IMG/VR virus record: IMGVR_UViG_3300030503_000315
Coordinates: 151,316 to 215,315 of that record
DNA length: 64,000 nt
Strand: one strand, 5' to 3'
DNA from: a virus
The first letter of the stretch is position 1. Every line of letters begins with the position of its first letter. Both the position numbers and the translations under genes were made by a program. Positions 63,865 through 64,000 of the stretch are shown here, piece by piece. The notes beneath the pieces were generated by a model. The model made no database searches and had not been told where the DNA came from. It saw only the letters and a list, made by a program, of their open reading frames with translations.

Positions 63865-64000
63865 ATGGACTGCCACATCCTCATAGCGGCCGAACTGCAT
63901 ATCGCCGTCTCAGATGAAATGCCAGTTTACCGCTTCCAGCAGCTAGCGGGATTCGCGCAGAAGAGGCGTAATGATCGCATAAAAGCAGCAGAAGAGGGCA
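63865..64000 (+). CDS. Hypothetical protein, 5' part
   Basis: Open from ATG 63865 to the window edge (45 codons). Begins MDCHILIAAELHIAVSDEM and becomes basic (FAQKRRNDRIKAAEE). A weak AGAAAGA lies upstream. Too little is visible to identify it; position suggests a tail gene. Confidence 0.55.
   Translation, partial: MDCHILIAAELHIAVSDEMPVYRFQQLAGFAQKRRNDRIKAAEEG

Overview
The window is a stretch of a large double-stranded DNA tailed-phage genome. Every convincing gene is on the + strand. Genes are tightly packed, often with ATGA, TAATG or TGATG stop/start overlaps, and many encode small proteins of unknown function. The head and tail genes (large terminase, portal, a T4 gp19-like tube protein, a gp26-like baseplate protein), the UvsX/RecA-type recombinase, the phage sigma-like factor and the very large accessory load point to a contractile-tailed jumbo phage. 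An Rz/Rz1 spanin pair, with a lipobox on the outer-membrane partner, points to a Gram-negative host. I cannot name the host or the species from the sequence.

Layout. 1-5032: a PrkA kinase (cut by the window edge), YeaH and SpoVR, the bacterial stress module carried intact by a phage. 5033-14232: many small hypothetical genes, a DUF550 nucleotide pyrophosphohydrolase, a SLOG protein, a GNAT acetyltransferase, a GroES, four ordinary tRNAs (Ile-GAT, Arg-ACG, Met-CAT, Leu-TAA) and a structured noncoding RNA near 10.7 kb. 14224-15382: one RNA-rich unit with two tRNAs whose 3' halves lie upstream of their 5' halves (circularly permuted). The second holds an HNH endonuclease gene between its halves. 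15461-33706: glycosyltransferases, HAD and HD hydrolases, a DnaQ-like exonuclease, a family A DNA polymerase split into two genes, a DnaG-type primase, spanins and a metalloprotease. 33732-40469: a preQ0 pathway (QueD, QueC, QueE, FolE) with DpdA, a second QueD-like protein and an ArcS-like (DUF5591-type) protein, which together should place a 7-deazaguanine in the phage DNA. 40502-48964: ClpP-like protease, ThyX, a SWIM zinc protein next to a sigma-like factor, a putative single-strand DNA-binding protein with an extreme acidic/basic repeat tail, and a RecA/UvsX recombinase. 49071-64000: packaging and virion genes (TerL, portal, tube, baseplate) interrupted by homing elements: an HNH-RuvC fusion, two GIY-YIG endonucleases and a group I intron.

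How it fits together. Recombination, polymerase, primase and nucleotide genes (ThyX, DUF550) support phage DNA synthesis. The Que/Dpd genes probably protect that DNA from restriction. PrkA-YeaH-SpoVR, ClpP and GroES look like tools for taking over host physiology or folding phage proteins. Two short motifs recur between genes, AGTAAATA (like the T4 late promoter TATAAATA) and AATTTCAT. They are the best candidates for phage promoters. The most unusual content is the permuted tRNA unit at 14.2-15.4 kb, followed by the structured RNAs around 60-61.6 kb, including a possible start-site switch ahead of the tube gene.
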